From Methanoculleus horonobensis (GTDB taxonomy: Archaea; Halobacteriota; Methanomicrobia; Methanomicrobiales; Methanoculleaceae), in NCBI RefSeq assembly GCF_001602375.1, contig NZ_BCNY01000014.1, positions 1-64,000 on the forward strand: a stretch of DNA of 64,000 nucleotides, given 5' to 3'. The translations under genes were made by a program, and so were the position numbers. Every line of letters starts with the position of its first letter. The stretch's first letter is position 1. The notes under the pieces were generated by a model. The model saw only the letters and a list, made by a program, of their open reading frames with translations. It was not told the DNA's origin and made no database searches. Below are positions 53,320 through 61,500 of the stretch, in pieces.

Positions 53320-53370
53320 GGGTGGGGCTGACGGGGAGGGGGGAGCATCCCCCCTCCCCTGTTTCTCGGA
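53320..53370. repeat. Third, shorter copy of the intergenic hairpin element
   Basis: Contains the 15-mer ggggctgacggggag (53324-53338). An 11-bp perfect G/C hairpin (53333-53359) follows, then cccctgtttct, in the same order as at 257-340. Confidence 0.6.
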
Positions 53371-53789
53371 AAAAGGACATCTGTAGCCCCCACTCGAAGA
53401 CCCGTGGTCTTCTCGAACTCCGGACGTCCCGTCCGTCGCACCTCGCCCGGCCTTCGGCCCGCCCCCAGGGGGGCAGTCATGGCGATAAGCGATGTTCCGG
53501 CAGGAACGGAGCATGAGCACCGAAGGTGTGATATCCACTGGAAAGCCGTGGGTGGGGCTTGCAACTGGTGAGGACACGATAGACTGATCGTCTGGAATTC
53601 GAATCGTTTGCTCCCCGGGTTCCCCTCCCGGCACTTCCACCACCCCACCGCCCCTGCTAATGAACCAGCCCCTGCAGATCTCACACCCCTCGCCCGGCTC
53701 CCCTCAACTGCGTGGAATAACCCCCCTTTCCCCTCTCGCCACCCCACCAAAGCCCGCTCCGGCTCACCCGCTCCCTCCCGATCGATCCC

Positions 53790-53799
53790 CTTAAATACC
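53790..53799 (+). promoter_or_regulatory. TATA box of the aks-containing operon
   Basis: The sequence cttaaatacc preceded by gatcccc (BRE-like) predicts a start near 53820 and a leader of about 22 nt before the ATG at 53842. Confidence 0.5.
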
Positions 53800-53841
53800 G
53801 TTATCAACGACATTCTTGTTAACGATTATTTCGGTGACATC

Positions 53842-54798
53842 ATGATTACGCTCACACCCGATGAAGTCAGGGCCCGGTTCGGGCGGTTGTTCTCGATGAA
53901 GTTCCTCGCCATGGTCGACCAGAACGCCGGTCTCGCGGAGATCCGCGAGCACTGCCGGGCCCGGGGGACGATCGAGTGGGACGCGGCGAACCGGGTGCGG
54001 GCGAAGGGCGCGGTCGAGTCCTGCCACGTCGAGGGCACGACGATGACGATGCTCGCCCGCCTGGGCGTATCCCCCGCGAAGTTCGGGGCTGCCGGCCAGG
54101 AGATCGGCGGCCAGGCACTCGAGGGTGTCGAGGTCGTCGGAGACGAAGTGGTGACGACCTGGTCGGGCATCGCGGGGGCGGGCGTCGGCGTCGCCGCCTG
54201 CCTGCCGCAGGCGCCGGGCGTGATCCGGGCGGAGTATCCTACCGAAGACGATCTCAGGATCGGCGGCGCCCGGGTCTGCCGGGTGCGGATCGTATCGCCG
54301 CTGTATGAGAAGGTGACGATCGGGATCGACGACACCGATACCCGCGAGGAGGGCGCCACCTGGGTGCTCGCGCTCAAGTGCGCCGAGGCCTGCACGATCC
54401 CGGGGGTCGAGTACCTGGATATGCGCCTCGTGCAGCTGAACCCCGCGGTTCCGAAGAAGACCACCAACTGCGTCGGGTCGGCCCTGAACTTCGCCGTCCG
54501 TCCGGGGAAGGTGGACGAACTCCTCGAATACGTCCGCGATTTCATCGAGTCCGAAGCGGTCAGCAACGATACCGGCATCGCCGTCTACCGCGGGATTGCG
54601 TTTGCCGAAGAATCGCCCTACGCGAAAAGGGTCAAGACCGAGCTTCTGACGGTCGACGACGCGGAGGCGGAGGCGGCACGGATGGGCGTCCGGTTCATCG
54701 ACTCGACCGGGCGGAAGGGCAGAATCGGAGCTCTGGGTGCCGTTCTCTGGGGGAACAAGGGCGTTGAGGCGGCAGGACTGTATGGAGAGACTCTCTAG
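53842..54798 (+). CDS. TiaS-like protein, paralogue of methanogenesis marker 11
   Basis: A 318-aa protein whose central TIGIDDTDTREEGATWVLAL matches the kinase-like domain motif of TiaS, the archaeal tRNA-Ile2 agmatidine synthase. NDTGIAVYRG and KTTNCVGSALNF are shared with the next gene. It lacks the OB-fold and zinc-ribbon parts of full TiaS. First gene of a tightly overlapping operon with coenzyme B genes. Function unknown; a nucleotide-dependent reaction is likely. The ATG at 53842 follows ggtga. Confidence 0.75.
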   Translation: MITLTPDEVRARFGRLFSMKFLAMVDQNAGLAEIREHCRARGTIEWDAANRVRAKGAVESCHVEGTTMTMLARLGVSPAKFGAAGQEIGGQALEGVEVVGDEVVTTWSGIAGAGVGVAACLPQAPGVIRAEYPTEDDLRIGGARVCRVRIVSPLYEKVTIGIDDTDTREEGATWVLALKCAEACTIPGVEYLDMRLVQLNPAVPKKTTNCVGSALNFAVRPGKVDELLEYVRDFIESEAVSNDTGIAVYRGIAFAEESPYAKRVKTELLTVDDAEAEAARMGVRFIDSTGRKGRIGALGAVLWGNKGVEAAGLYGETL

Positions 54799-55675
54799 TC
54801 CGTATACGATACGGTATCCTCAGATCGTGGCGGTCGCCGACGAGAGCGGCGGGCAGGTGGAACTCGTCGAGTTCTTCGACTGCACCGGCGGCGCGATGTG
54901 GGTGAAGCGGCACTATGCGCAAAGCCCGCTCGTCCGTTCCGTCCGCACGGTTGGGTCGACCAACCGCTACCTCCTCTCGACCGGGAGCGCCGACCTCGCG
55001 CTCGAGGGCTCGGTCTTCCCGGCGGGGATCGCCGCCGTCGCCGTCGAAGAGGGCGAGATTGCCGTCACCTACCGCGGCCTCGGCGGCGGGGGCGTGGGGG
55101 CGTCGGTCTGCCGTGCCGAAGCCCCGGGCGTCGCCCGCTGCGTGAGCGACCCTGCCGGCGGAGGGCGGCTCGCGGGCTCGACCGTCTGGCTCCCCCGGCG
55201 TGAGCGGGTGATCGTCGGGATCGACGACACCGACACTCCCGAAGAGGGCGCCACCTGGACGCTTGCGCACAACATCGCCCGGGCCGTCGAGGACGACCGT
55301 TCGCGCTACCTCTCCCATACCATCGTTCAGCTCTATCCTGTCCCCTACCGGACCAAGAACTGCGTCGCCATCGCCTGCGAGTTCGCCACTTCCGATCCTG
55401 CCGGGCTGATCAGAAACTACCGGGATCTCCTCGAAGAGTACACCCTCTCGGACGAGACCGGGATGGCGGTCTGGCGGGGGTTCGATCCTTCGCCGCTTGA
55501 AGAGTTCGGCTACCGCGTGAAGCGGGGCGAGGTCTCCGCGGACGATCTTGCCGCCCTTGACTCCGAACGTCTCTCCGTCGTCATGAACGGCCGGGGCGTG
55601 ATCGGGGCGGTTGCGGCGATCCCGTTTTTCACGCGATATGAGGAGGCGCTGGCGCTATGGAATGGAAGCGGCTGA
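54782..55675 (+). CDS. Methanogenesis marker protein 11 (TiaS-like)
   Basis: A 297-aa protein of the family found almost only in methanogens. It shares VGIDDTDTPEEGATWTLAHN, RTKNCVAIACEF and SDETGMAVWRGF with its upstream neighbour, so the two are tandem paralogues. It overlaps the upstream gene by 17 nt and the downstream radical SAM gene by 19 nt. The molecular role is unknown. Confidence 0.8.
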   Translation: MERLSSPYTIRYPQIVAVADESGGQVELVEFFDCTGGAMWVKRHYAQSPLVRSVRTVGSTNRYLLSTGSADLALEGSVFPAGIAAVAVEEGEIAVTYRGLGGGGVGASVCRAEAPGVARCVSDPAGGGRLAGSTVWLPRRERVIVGIDDTDTPEEGATWTLAHNIARAVEDDRSRYLSHTIVQLYPVPYRTKNCVAIACEFATSDPAGLIRNYRDLLEEYTLSDETGMAVWRGFDPSPLEEFGYRVKRGEVSADDLAALDSERLSVVMNGRGVIGAVAAIPFFTRYEEALALWNGSG

Positions 55676-56646
55676 AAGCCCGGGTGCTCGAGACAGGCTC
55701 CGTTCGCCTCTCCGGCGAGCCTTCGGACGAATACGTATCCCGCTCCGCCGCGGGCCCCTCGGCCGGCACGCCCGGCTCCCTCTTCTTCTCCCCCGGCGGC
55801 GGCCGGCCTTCCGTCCCCGGCCGGCGCGTCCGTGCCGGCATCGATGATAACAGCCCCATCGAGGTAGTCCACCGGGGTGCCGGCGCCGCCGACCTCCTCA
55901 TCGACGGCGAAACCGTCGCCGGCCGGCTCGAACCTGCCGCCCTCCACTGTCCCCGCCAGGCCTACATCACGGTCAGCGGGACGTGCATCTTCCACTGCCG
56001 CTACTGCCCGGTGCCGGAACTCCCCGGCCGGCGGAAGGGAGTCGACGAGATCGTCCGGATGGTCGAGAGCGTCGCCGACCGGATCGATGCCGTCTCGATC
56101 ACGAGCGGCGTCGCCTCCTCGATCGAGGAGGAGGAGGCGTACGTCCTCGAGGTCGTTGCGGCGCTCCGCTCGTTCGGTCTACCCATCGGCGTCTCGGTCT
56201 ACCCCTGCCCCGAAACCCCGGCCCGGCTTCACGCGCTCGGCGTTGTCGAGGTGAAGTTCAACATCGAGACGGCGACGCCCGAACTCTTCCGCGAGATGTG
56301 CCCCGGGCTCTCGTGGGAGGGGATCCGGGAATCGCTCTCGTCCTCCGTCGCGCTCTTCGGGCGGGGGAGGGTCTACTCGAACGTCATCGTCGGCCTCGGG
56401 GAGACCGACGAAGACCTGGAGCGGGTGATGGAAGACCTCGCCGCCGGCGGTGTCATCCCGGTTCTCCGCCCGCTCACCCCGGCGGCGTCTCTTGCGGGTA
56501 TGTCCCGCCCCTCCGCCGAACGGCTGCTTTCGCTCTTCGAGGTTCACGGGAGGATCCTCCGCCGGGCCGGGCTCGACCCCTGCCGGGCGCTGACGATGTG
56601 TGCGGCATGCACCGGCTGCGATCTCACGCCGGGGAGGGACGCATGA
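55657..56646 (+). CDS. Radical SAM enzyme with a C-terminal cysteine cluster
   Basis: A 329-aa enzyme. The radical SAM motif CIFHCRYC (C110, C114, C117) holds the catalytic [4Fe-4S]. The segments SITSGVAS, KFNIETATPELFREMCPGL and VIVGLGETDEDLERVMEDL fit the barrel. Four more cysteines at the C-terminus (C309, C315, C318, C321; Cx5Cx2Cx2C) could bind an auxiliary cluster. Substrate unknown. Its place in a coenzyme B operon makes a C-S bond-forming or related role worth testing. Confidence 0.82.
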   Translation: MEWKRLKARVLETGSVRLSGEPSDEYVSRSAAGPSAGTPGSLFFSPGGGRPSVPGRRVRAGIDDNSPIEVVHRGAGAADLLIDGETVAGRLEPAALHCPRQAYITVSGTCIFHCRYCPVPELPGRRKGVDEIVRMVESVADRIDAVSITSGVASSIEEEEAYVLEVVAALRSFGLPIGVSVYPCPETPARLHALGVVEVKFNIETATPELFREMCPGLSWEGIRESLSSSVALFGRGRVYSNVIVGLGETDEDLERVMEDLAAGGVIPVLRPLTPAASLAGMSRPSAERLLSLFEVHGRILRRAGLDPCRALTMCAACTGCDLTPGRDA

Positions 56647-57902
56647 AGGGCGCCGAAGCGCTCGCCCGGGCGATCCGGCAGTCGGCGGACCGGTGCTACG
56701 CCGTCCCCGGCTACCCGGTATCGGAGGTTGCCGCCCTGGCGGGGGCCTCGAACACCGTCAACGAGAAGACGGCGCTCGAGTACGCCCTCGGCGACTCGCT
56801 CTCCGGCCGGAGGGCTGCCGTCTTCGTCAAGCACGTCGGCCTCAACGCCTGCGCCGACCCGCTCGTGCACGCCACCGCCCAGGGACTCCGGTCGGGCGTC
56901 GTCATCGTCGCCGCCGACGACGTCGGTGCGGCGGCTTCAGACGTCGTGCAGGACTCCCGCTACTACGGCGAGGTGGCCCGGGTTCCGGTGCTGGAGCCCG
57001 ACGGCGAGACGCTCGGCCTTGCCGTCGATGCGGCGTTCGAGGCGTCGGAGACCTTCTCGAGGGTCGCCATCGTCAGGGTCACGCCCGCCTTCCTGGGTGC
57101 GGACGTGCCCGAACCTCTCGCCCCTCCCCGGCGGCGCCGGGAGGGATGCCTCGCCGACCCCGGGCTCACGATGGCCGGCCGGGCGCTGATGGCCGACCGC
57201 CGGACGGCAGAGATGTTTGCCTGGTCGCGTTCCTCTCCCCTCAACCGGTTCTCGGGCGGTAGATCCCGTGCCGTCACCGTCTACCCGCCGCCGGCCGCCC
57301 CGGAGATGCTCGCCTCGCTCCACGAGACCGGCCGCCCCTTCCTCCGGGAGCACCGGCTGCTCGTTCCACCCGAACCCGCCGGAGAGCCGGAACGGTTCTC
57401 CACCCGGGGCCGCTACCGGACGTTCTGCCGGAACTGCCCGTTCCACCCGGCCCTCGCCATCCTCCGCGAACGCAAACTCCGGGCGGCCTGCGACGCCGGG
57501 TGCGCGATCCTCGCGATGAACCCGCCGTACCGCATCGGCATCGCCACCTACGGCCTCGGCTCGTCGGTCGCCGTGGCCGCGACCGGGCCGGGTGTCGCGC
57601 TCACCGGCGACTACGCGCTCCTGCATTCGGGCCTGAACGCCCTCATCGACGTCTACGAACGCAAACTCCCGCTCCTCTGTATCGTCTTTGCGAACAACCG
57701 GATGGGGATGACTGGCGGTCACCCCGTCCCCGAGATCCTTCGCTACATCGCCTGGGCGAACCCGGTCGTCTGTGCCGCAGACGATATCGGGGCGCTTCGC
57801 CGGGCTCTCGTCCTCCCGGATGACGGCCCCCGGACGGTGGTTATCGAAGGCGCCTGCCCAGAAGGTGAGACCCATGAAACCGTGGCATATCGAGATCTGT
57901 GA
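56643..57902 (+). CDS. Thiamine-diphosphate enzyme, IorA-like, lacking the ferredoxin domain
   Basis: A 419-aa protein like the alpha subunit of indolepyruvate:ferredoxin oxidoreductase. The pyrimidine-binding half has VPGYPVSEVA, NEKTALEYALGDSLSG with the catalytic Glu41, and KHVGLNACADPL. The diphosphate-binding half has FCRNCPFHPA (262-270), GDYALLHSGLNALIDV (322-337) and NNRMGMTGG (351-359). The C-terminal [4Fe-4S] domain of IorA is absent and no iorB is nearby. It could act as a simple 2-oxoacid decarboxylase. It overlaps aksA by 29 nt. Confidence 0.8.
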   Translation: MKGAEALARAIRQSADRCYAVPGYPVSEVAALAGASNTVNEKTALEYALGDSLSGRRAAVFVKHVGLNACADPLVHATAQGLRSGVVIVAADDVGAAASDVVQDSRYYGEVARVPVLEPDGETLGLAVDAAFEASETFSRVAIVRVTPAFLGADVPEPLAPPRRRREGCLADPGLTMAGRALMADRRTAEMFAWSRSSPLNRFSGGRSRAVTVYPPPAAPEMLASLHETGRPFLREHRLLVPPEPAGEPERFSTRGRYRTFCRNCPFHPALAILRERKLRAACDAGCAILAMNPPYRIGIATYGLGSSVAVAATGPGVALTGDYALLHSGLNALIDVYERKLPLLCIVFANNRMGMTGGHPVPEILRYIAWANPVVCAADDIGALRRALVLPDDGPRTVVIEGACPEGETHETVAYRDL

Positions 57903-59004
57903 CGTAACGCTGCGAGACGGGGAGCAGACTCCCGGCGTCTCGTTTACCCGTGATGAGAAGACGGCGATTGCACAACTACTCGACGAGATCGGCGTGGAGG
58001 TGATCGAGGCCGGGTTTCCCGTGGTCTCCGCGGCGGAGAAGGAGTGCGTCGCGGCGATCGCCGGAAGCGGCCTCTCTGCCCGGGTCTGCTGCCTCGCACG
58101 GGCGCTCAAGCCCGATATCGAGGCGGCGCTCGACTGCGACGTGGATATGGTCAGCATATTCTTCGCGACCTCGGACCTCCACATCCGGCACAAGTACCAT
58201 AAACCACGCGAGGAGGTGCTCGACGGCGCTCTCGACATGGTGGAGTTCGCCGCCGACCACGGCGTGCAGGTGCGGTTCGCCGCCGAAGACGCTTCGCGAA
58301 CCGATCCGGCGTTTCTCATCGAGATGTATACCCGCGGCGTCGAGCGCGGCGCGAACCTCGTCAGTTTCGCCGATACTGTCGGCTGCCTCACGCCGCTCGA
58401 GACGCACGCGGTCGTCACCCGTCTCCTCGACGCCGCCCCGCTTCCGCTCTGCATCCACTGCCACAACGACCTCGGGCTTGCGACGGCGAACACCATCACG
58501 GCCGCGGCCGCCGGGGCGTTCCAGCTCCACACCACCGTCAACGGTATCGGGGAGCGTGCGGGCAACGCGGCACTCGAACAGGTGCTCGCCGTCCTGCGGC
58601 TGAAGGGCGGCGTCGACCGCTACGATCTTACCCGCCTGCAGGAGATCTCGCGCCTGGTCGCCCGGGCTTCAGGCGTTGCCCCGGAACGCACCCGGCCGAT
58701 CGTCGGCGAGAACGCCTTTGCCCACGAGAGCGGCATCCACATCGCCGCGATCCTCTGCGATCCGACGACCTACGAGTACGTCCCGCCGGAACTGGTGGGC
58801 GGCGAGCGGCGTTTCGTCCTCGGGAAGCATACGGGGAAGCGGGCGCTCGAACACGTCGCGAAGGCTTACGGGTTCGACCTCTCCGACGACGAGGCGCGGT
58901 GGGTGCTCGAGCAGGTGAAACAGAAGAGCGAAGGGAAGTGCAGCGTCACCCGCGAGGTGCTCTGCAGCCTCCTGCGGGCGGCAAAGGAGGGGATCGTCCA
59001 GTGA
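57874..59004 (+). CDS. aksA: Homocitrate synthase family enzyme, AksA-like
   Basis: A 376-aa enzyme that condenses acetyl-CoA with 2-oxoglutarate and its longer homologues in 2-oxosuberate (coenzyme B) synthesis. It is recognised by CDVTLRDGEQTPGVSF, the metal-binding HCHNDLGLATANT and ENAFAHESGIH. The C-terminal regulatory domain of LeuA/CimA is missing, which favours AksA. The ATG at 57874 follows gaaggtgag. Confidence 0.88.
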   Translation: MKPWHIEICDVTLRDGEQTPGVSFTRDEKTAIAQLLDEIGVEVIEAGFPVVSAAEKECVAAIAGSGLSARVCCLARALKPDIEAALDCDVDMVSIFFATSDLHIRHKYHKPREEVLDGALDMVEFAADHGVQVRFAAEDASRTDPAFLIEMYTRGVERGANLVSFADTVGCLTPLETHAVVTRLLDAAPLPLCIHCHNDLGLATANTITAAAAGAFQLHTTVNGIGERAGNAALEQVLAVLRLKGGVDRYDLTRLQEISRLVARASGVAPERTRPIVGENAFAHESGIHIAAILCDPTTYEYVPPELVGGERRFVLGKHTGKRALEHVAKAYGFDLSDDEARWVLEQVKQKSEGKCSVTREVLCSLLRAAKEGIVQ

Positions 59005-60212
59005 GCACGCTCTCCGAAGCGATCCTCGGGGCACCGGCGGGAACGTATGTCGACCGCGAGGTCGATATCGCCTTCGCCCACGACGGAACCGGCGTCCTCG
59101 CCCGGGAAGCGCTCCGGGAGATGGGGGTGGAGCGGCTCCCGCACCCCGACCGCCTCCGGCTCGTCTTCGACCACATCGTCCCGGCGAACACCGGGACGAC
59201 GGCGACGCTCCAGGCCGAGCTTCGTGAGTACGCCCGGGTAGCGGGGATCGCGCTCTCGGATGCCGGCGGCGGGATCTGCCACCAGGTGATGAGTGAAGGG
59301 GTCGTCCGGCCCGGCACGATCGTCGTCGGCGCCGACTCCCACACCTGCACCCTCGGCGCCTTCGGCGCGTTCGCCACCGGGGTGGGAGCGACCGATATGG
59401 CGGCGATCTGGGCCTCGGGGGAGACGTGGTTCCGCGTCCCGGAGACGATTGCGCTCGACCTTTCCGGACAACTCTCCGGTGCTGCGGAGCCGAAAGACCT
59501 CGCCCTCGCCTACGTCGCGGAACTCGGGATGGAGGGGGCGACCTACCGGGCGCTGGAGTTCGTGGGCGACGGGGCGGCGACGATCTCGATGGACGGGCGG
59601 CTGACCCTCTCGAACATGGCGGTCGAGACGGGGGCGAAGACGGGGATCTTCTACGCCGATCCGGTCACCATCCGCTACCTCGCGGACTACGGGGTCACGG
59701 CATCGCCCCAGGTGCCGGAGGACTGCTGCTATGAACGGACGGTCGGGATCGATCTCGACGAGATCGTGCCCCTCGTCGCGGTTCCGCACCGGGTGGATAC
59801 CGTCCGGGAGGCGGAGGAGGTCGCGGGGACGCACCTCGACCAGGTCTTCGTCGGAACCTGCACGAACGGCCGCTACGAGGACCTTGCCCGGTTCGCCCGG
59901 ATCGTCCGGGGGAAGAAGGTGGCCGTCCGCACCCTGGTGATCCCCGCCTCGCGGGCGGTGCTTGCCCGGGCAATCGCCACCGGCGTCCTCGCCGAGATCG
60001 TGGATGCGGGCTGCGTCGTCGGATCGCCGGGATGCGGGCCGTGCCTCGGGGCGCATGCCGGGGTGCTCGGGGAGGGGGAGGTCTGCCTCTCCACCGCCAA
60101 CCGGAACTTCAAGAACCGGATGGGCGTGGGCGGCGATATCTACCTCTCGTCGGTCGCCACCGCCGCAGCGAGCGCACTTGCGGGGGAGATCACCGTGCCG
60201 GAGGTGGCGTGA
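59001..60212 (+). CDS. aksD: Homoaconitase large subunit, AksD-like
   Basis: A 403-aa [4Fe-4S] enzyme half that isomerises homocitrate-type intermediates. GADSHTCTLGAFGAFATGVG and the cluster cysteines in VFVGTCTNGR and GSPGCGPCLG are intact. The GTG start overlaps the aksA stop by 4 nt. Position between aksA and aksE supports the HACN assignment over LeuC. Confidence 0.88.
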   Translation: MSTLSEAILGAPAGTYVDREVDIAFAHDGTGVLAREALREMGVERLPHPDRLRLVFDHIVPANTGTTATLQAELREYARVAGIALSDAGGGICHQVMSEGVVRPGTIVVGADSHTCTLGAFGAFATGVGATDMAAIWASGETWFRVPETIALDLSGQLSGAAEPKDLALAYVAELGMEGATYRALEFVGDGAATISMDGRLTLSNMAVETGAKTGIFYADPVTIRYLADYGVTASPQVPEDCCYERTVGIDLDEIVPLVAVPHRVDTVREAEEVAGTHLDQVFVGTCTNGRYEDLARFARIVRGKKVAVRTLVIPASRAVLARAIATGVLAEIVDAGCVVGSPGCGPCLGAHAGVLGEGEVCLSTANRNFKNRMGVGGDIYLSSVATAAASALAGEITVPEVA

Positions 60213-60682
60213 TGCAGGGTGCCGGGCCGGCAATCTGTCTCGGGCGCGACATCGACACCGATCTCATCATCGCCGGCCGTTACCTCCGGACGAAGGACCG
60301 CTCGGTATGGGCGGAGCACGCCTTCGAGGATCTCGACCCGGCGCTCGCCCCTCGCCTCAGCGGTTCGGTCATCGTCGCCGGGAGGAACATGGGGTGCGGG
60401 TCGTCCCGCGAACAGGCGGTGGTCGCCCTCCGCGAGGCGGGTGTCGTCGCGGTCGTCGCGGAGTCATTCGCCCGGATCTTCTTTCGGAACGCCGTCAACG
60501 TCGGCCTGCCGGTGATCGAGGCCTCTGTCGCCTGCACCGACGGCGCCCGCGTCGCCTTCGACCTCGATAGCGGTTGGGTCGAGGTGGACGGGAGACGGTA
60601 TCCCGCCCGCCCGCTCTCGGAGAAGATGGTCGCCATCCTCCGGGCCGGGGGGCTGGTTCCCTACTGGAGGTCGTCCCGATGA
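60212..60682 (+). CDS. aksE: Homoaconitase small subunit, AksE-like
   Basis: A 156-aa swivelling subunit that completes the active site. GRNMGCGSSREQAVVALREA and ESFARIFFRNAVNVGLPVI are family motifs. The substrate loop reads YLRTKD, as in the methanogen homoaconitase HacB; isopropylmalate isomerase differs there (from memory). One-base overlap with aksD. Confidence 0.87.
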   Translation: MQGAGPAICLGRDIDTDLIIAGRYLRTKDRSVWAEHAFEDLDPALAPRLSGSVIVAGRNMGCGSSREQAVVALREAGVVAVVAESFARIFFRNAVNVGLPVIEASVACTDGARVAFDLDSGWVEVDGRRYPARPLSEKMVAILRAGGLVPYWRSSR

Positions 60683-61500
60683 TCTTTCCGCCCCACTGCA
60701 AGTTTGTCGGGTCCGTGAACGGCACCCCGTGCGGGAAACGGGCCTACTTCCTCTCGCGATACCTCGTCCGGGAGACCCCCGACGGCACCGAGGTGCTTGA
60801 GGTGGAGACCGACCCGAACGGAACCGGCCTCATGCGCGACGTCCTCTCGGCCCGGGTGCTCGCCTCCGGCGACGATGTCTACCGCTACCCGGAACGCGTG
60901 AACGTTCAGGATCGAACATTCTTAGTACAGGAGGCGGTGCGGTCGGGGTACCGGTGCACTGTCTTCTGCGGCCACGGCGAACAGACCACGTTCGTGCTCG
61001 ACCCGGACCTCTCGGCCTTCCTCCGCATCCACGTCTACGACATCACCCCGCCCCGCCCGCACCTCTCGGCCACGCTCGGCGACCTCGAGAGAACCGGGCT
61101 CTTCGGCGACCTTGAGGTCGTCTTCGAGCACCACGTCCGGGACATCCGCGAGATCAAAGCCGACGTTTACCCCTGCCGGGCGGCCGGGTTCCCCCGCACC
61201 GTCGACGCCGACCCGCTCCGGCCCGGCGACCGCGTGGCGGGGTGCCTGACGGCACGGGAACTCCTCCGGGAGCGTTACGGCGAAGGGGTTACGGTGGAGA
61301 ACATCTGCCCGCTTGAGACGGTTGCGGCCGAGCCGTTCATCGCACGGTGCTGCCGGAGCGAGCGAGCCGGCATCGGCCTCTGGAACGGCCTCTTCGGTGC
61401 GGTGGTTCACTGGGGGGCGTCGTCGTGGGAGATCGCGGAGGCGGCAAGAGCGGTCGCAACCGCGTGGAGGAAGCAGAATGGTGAAGGTAGCGGTTGTTGA
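60679..61500 (+). CDS. Uncharacterised protein inside the coenzyme B operon
   Basis: A 273-aa soluble protein I cannot assign. It has no membrane segment or nucleotide-binding motif. Cysteines are scattered (C7, C18, a CGHGEQTTF segment, CCRSERAGIGLW near the end), and it is rich in Arg/Asp. It overlaps aksE by 4 nt and aksF by 23 nt, so it is surely cotranscribed with them. A role in the pathway is inferred from context only. Confidence 0.7.
   Translation: MIFPPHCKFVGSVNGTPCGKRAYFLSRYLVRETPDGTEVLEVETDPNGTGLMRDVLSARVLASGDDVYRYPERVNVQDRTFLVQEAVRSGYRCTVFCGHGEQTTFVLDPDLSAFLRIHVYDITPPRPHLSATLGDLERTGLFGDLEVVFEHHVRDIREIKADVYPCRAAGFPRTVDADPLRPGDRVAGCLTARELLRERYGEGVTVENICPLETVAAEPFIARCCRSERAGIGLWNGLFGAVVHWGASSWEIAEAARAVATAWRKQNGEGSGC

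Larger units (their letters stand above)
52768..53789. other. Noncoding region with several copies of hairpin-rich repeat modules
   Basis: About 1 kb without a credible gene; open frames on both strands are repetitive. Segments near 52925-53150, 53215-53370 and 53477-53530 resemble each other and 200-345. Perfect small stems include 52966-52980 (aagaac-gaa-gttctt), 53019-53033 (ctgccg-tcc-cggcag), 53042-53054 (gcacc-gaa-ggtgc) and 53072-53086 (gcaccc-gaa-gggtgc). An 11-bp stem lies at 53333-53359. Confidence 0.75.

Noticed and set aside
53217-53813. 198-codon minus-strand frame in the repeat region
   Set aside because: It spans several dispersed repeat modules; the product is repetitive and unlike any known family.
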